Source: Bacteroidota bacterium (lineage in GTDB: Bacteria > Bacteroidota > Bacteroidia > Cytophagales > Spirosomataceae). Taken from it: a DNA stretch of 64,000 nt. The stretch spans positions 1,149,093 to 1,213,092 of the forward strand of contig JAIUOF010000001.1 of assembly GCA_020161355.1 (NCBI GenBank), given 5' to 3'. Of this stretch, positions 62,050 to 64,000 are shown in pieces (the first letter of the stretch is position 1; each line of letters opens with the position of its first letter). A program made the position numbers and the translations under genes. The notes beneath the pieces were generated by a model. The model was given only the letters and a program-made list of their open reading frames with translations. It did no database searches and had not been told where the DNA came from.

Positions 62050-63630
62050 ATGTCCAAACTTAATCTCAGAGCATTACCTGAATCTTGGCAAAAAGTTAAT
62101 TCTGTGTTAAATTTCAGCCGTACCGAAGTATGGTTGTTATTGGGGTATATTGCCATAAGCTTTTCAGGTATAGTCCTAACCCCGCTTTTTGATGAAGACG
62201 AAGGTTTTTTTGCAGAAGCCGCACGAAATATGCTGGCTTCCGGTGATTGGATTAGTATAAAAGTAAATGGCGAATACCGCTACGATAAGCCGGCTCTGTT
62301 CTTTTGGTTTGAAATCATTTTTTTGAAACTTCTCGGCAACACAGAATTAGCCGTTAGATTACCCTCATTTTTGGCCTTTATCTTTAATCTGATGGTCATG
62401 AGGAAATGGGCCAGGATGCAATTTTCAAAAAAAGCCGGTTACAAAATCCTCATTATTCTATTTTCATTTTTGCAGTTTCAGATTTTGGCAAGAGCGGCAG
62501 TTTCTGATAATTTTCTTAATCTCTTTATAAGTTTAGCCTTGTTTTATTTCTGGAAATGGCACCAAAAAATCTCAATAAATATTTTGCCTGTATTTGTTTT
62601 CACAGGTTTGGGATTTTTTACAAAAGGCCCCATCGCCTTTGTGATCATATTTGGGATTATCTTCAGTTTTTTAATCTTACGAAAAGAATGGAAATTGATA
62701 ATCAAATGCCTCCATCCCCTGTATTGGTTTGTAGCTATTCTGATTCCCGCTCCCTGGTTTTACTTTGCTTTTCAAAAGTCAGGTGAATTTCTTTTTTCAG
62801 ATTTTTTCCTCAAACATAATTTCGGGCGGTTTACCAAAACCATGGAATCTCATGGGGGATCCGTTTTCTATTATATTCCGGTGTTGTTTCTCTTTATTTT
62901 ACCTTTTTCACATATCTTAATCAAGATTATAATCAATTTCTTTAAAAAAGTTGTAAAAAATAAACCTCTTCCTATGCACCCTATCAGTGACAATAATGCA
63001 TTCGGGCAACTGCTAATAACTTGGTTTTTTATACCCTTTATATTATTCTCTTTTTCAAAAACTCAACTTCCACATTATATCTCCATAACCTATTTTCCGC
63101 TGGCTTTGTATTTTGCTAATCACAAACAATCTTTTAATAAATATTACTTTTTTCAGATCATCGGCATTATACTGTTGTTGGTCGTCCTTCCATTACTGTA
63201 TGAAAAGATCACTATTGAAGACCTGTTTGTAATTGAAATGCTTCACCAGACCAAAACTATCTTTGGATTTCAATATTATACGGGGATTATCGTGGTATTT
63301 TCTGCTCTTATCTTTCTTTATATTTTCAAAAAAAATTCAATCCTATATTCTGCATTTTTCTTCAATGCAGGTGTGTGTTGGTTTATTTTCCATTTTGGAA
63401 TAATGCAGCAGGGCTTTGTAAGAGCTTTGGGACAAAAATTATATAAATCAGATATTAACGTAAAAATGAAAGATCACTATAATCCCAGCCTTTCCTTTTA
63501 TGCCCAAAAAGATTTTCCAATCGCCGGCCCGGCCAAAACCGGAGAATTGATATTTTGTAAATCGTCCCAATCTGATACTTCGGAGGTCATTGGCGTTTTT
63601 GGGGGATATAAATTGGTGAGGGCGAGATGA
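62050..63630 (+). CDS. Glycosyltransferase family 39-type membrane protein (ArnT/PMT-like)
   Basis: A 526-residue polytopic protein. The ATG at 62050 is chosen; an upstream TTG overlaps the divergent PHP gene. It has the GT39-type motif TPLFDEDEGFFAEAARNMLA in the first outer loop with the catalytic acidic pair, followed by RYDKPALFFWFEI and about 11 transmembrane helices. Such enzymes transfer a sugar from an undecaprenyl-phosphate donor to lipid A, protein or glycan at the periplasmic face. The acceptor is unknown. Confidence 0.9.
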   Translation: MSKLNLRALPESWQKVNSVLNFSRTEVWLLLGYIAISFSGIVLTPLFDEDEGFFAEAARNMLASGDWISIKVNGEYRYDKPALFFWFEIIFLKLLGNTELAVRLPSFLAFIFNLMVMRKWARMQFSKKAGYKILIILFSFLQFQILARAAVSDNFLNLFISLALFYFWKWHQKISINILPVFVFTGLGFFTKGPIAFVIIFGIIFSFLILRKEWKLIIKCLHPLYWFVAILIPAPWFYFAFQKSGEFLFSDFFLKHNFGRFTKTMESHGGSVFYYIPVLFLFILPFSHILIKIIINFFKKVVKNKPLPMHPISDNNAFGQLLITWFFIPFILFSFSKTQLPHYISITYFPLALYFANHKQSFNKYYFFQIIGIILLLVVLPLLYEKITIEDLFVIEMLHQTKTIFGFQYYTGIIVVFSALIFLYIFKKNSILYSAFFFNAGVCWFIFHFGIMQQGFVRALGQKLYKSDINVKMKDHYNPSLSFYAQKDFPIAGPAKTGELIFCKSSQSDTSEVIGVFGGYKLVRAR

Positions 63631-63909
63631 AGGAATGATTGAATGAATTAAGAATGAATGATAGTTTTTAGAATTTATTAATTGAAAGATTAAAAAAATG
63701 GGGAATGAAATAAATAATTTTTTAAGCTTATTTTTCAATATTAACCCATTGTTTTTTTATTGTTAAATTTATGTAAAGTATTGAATATTAAATAATTATT
63801 AAGCCTTCGTATTTTTGAAATATTTGTAAAACTATTGATGTTATTTTTATAAGCTTAAAAGAATTTATGAAAATGTCTTAAACGCAATTACTTGGACACG
63901 ATAATTAAT

Positions 63910-64000
63910 TTACATTACCCATTTTGGGTCAATTTTGACACCTATTGATTCCAGGAATTTTTTAGGAGACTTGTATCCTAATCCACCATGAATTCTCTCG
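63910..64000 (-). mobile_element. IS3-family transposase, C-terminal end (cut by window edge)
   Basis: On the minus strand the last 30 codons before a TAA read RIHGGLGYKSPKKFLESIG, preceded by E and followed by VKIDPKWVM. This is the characteristic end of the IS3 integrase core (xRxHxxLGYKSPxxF). The element continues beyond the window. TGGACACG at 63893-63900 may mark its terminal repeat. Confidence 0.85.

Overview
The window is about 64 kb of low-GC DNA from a member of the Bacteroidota, most likely a Cytophagales-type environmental bacterium. This is inferred from two SusC/SusD outer-membrane pairs, a hybrid two-component sensor with an AraC output domain, many exported proteins with Bacteroidota-style signal peptides, a 3-coathanger-stack surface protein, and promoter elements of the TTTG-N19-21-TAnnTTTG type. 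No rRNA, tRNA or CRISPR array was seen. The left edge cuts a NUDIX/NrtR-like regulator and the right edge cuts an IS3-family transposase.

Region 1 (0-15.7 kb) holds general metabolism (FAH-family hydrolase, DUF1080 glycosidase-like protein, cupin), then a carbohydrate locus: GH36 alpha-galactosidase, a large exported protein of unknown function, myo-inositol oxygenase, a SusD/SusC pair and a LacI regulator with palindromic operators in the susC promoter region. This locus lies between two near-identical, same-orientation copies of a small exported-protein gene (2737-3087 and 15208-15555), which could act as recombination endpoints. Galactinol or another galactosyl-inositol is a plausible but unproven substrate. 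Region 2 (15.8-25.5 kb) holds an ICMT-like methyltransferase, a DEAD-box helicase, the hybrid sensor kinase, a divergent LytTR regulator, a 1201-residue beta-helix surface protein and a cytochrome c.

Region 3 (25.8-32 kb) is an arsenic-resistance island: phosphatase-fold arsenate reductase, ArsR and ACR3 on the minus strand; a second ArsR, small thioredoxin, two rhodaneses, an ArsP-like permease, ArsF and ArsG on the plus strand. Two identical 16-bp palindromes precede the second arsR and the thioredoxin gene; a different palindrome precedes the arsC-arsR-acr3 operon. Region 4 (32-38.7 kb) has a cold-shock protein pair bracketed by two copies of a 59-60 bp terminator-bearing element (one with a perfect promoter, a candidate small RNA), yjdM, an amine oxidase and a TonB receptor. 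Region 5 (38.9-49.1 kb) is a minus-strand catabolic cluster: GH78 rhamnosidase, GH3 glucosidase, DUF3237, SDR, GMC oxidoreductase and a serine hydrolase.

Region 6 (49.3-60.3 kb) is the most interesting. A PhnX-like HAD hydrolase overlaps a FAD-dependent oxidoreductase of the kind found in phosphonate clusters. They converge on a minus-strand series of SusC, SusD, PhnZ-like HD-domain oxygenase and a DUF5690 membrane transporter. This looks like a phosphonate-utilisation locus that uses a SusCD pair for outer-membrane uptake. Two phosphoesterases lie next to it. PhnY, the usual partner of PhnZ, is absent from the window. The right end holds a rhodanese lipoprotein, a membrane PHP-domain protein, a GT39-type glycosyltransferase and the transposon edge.
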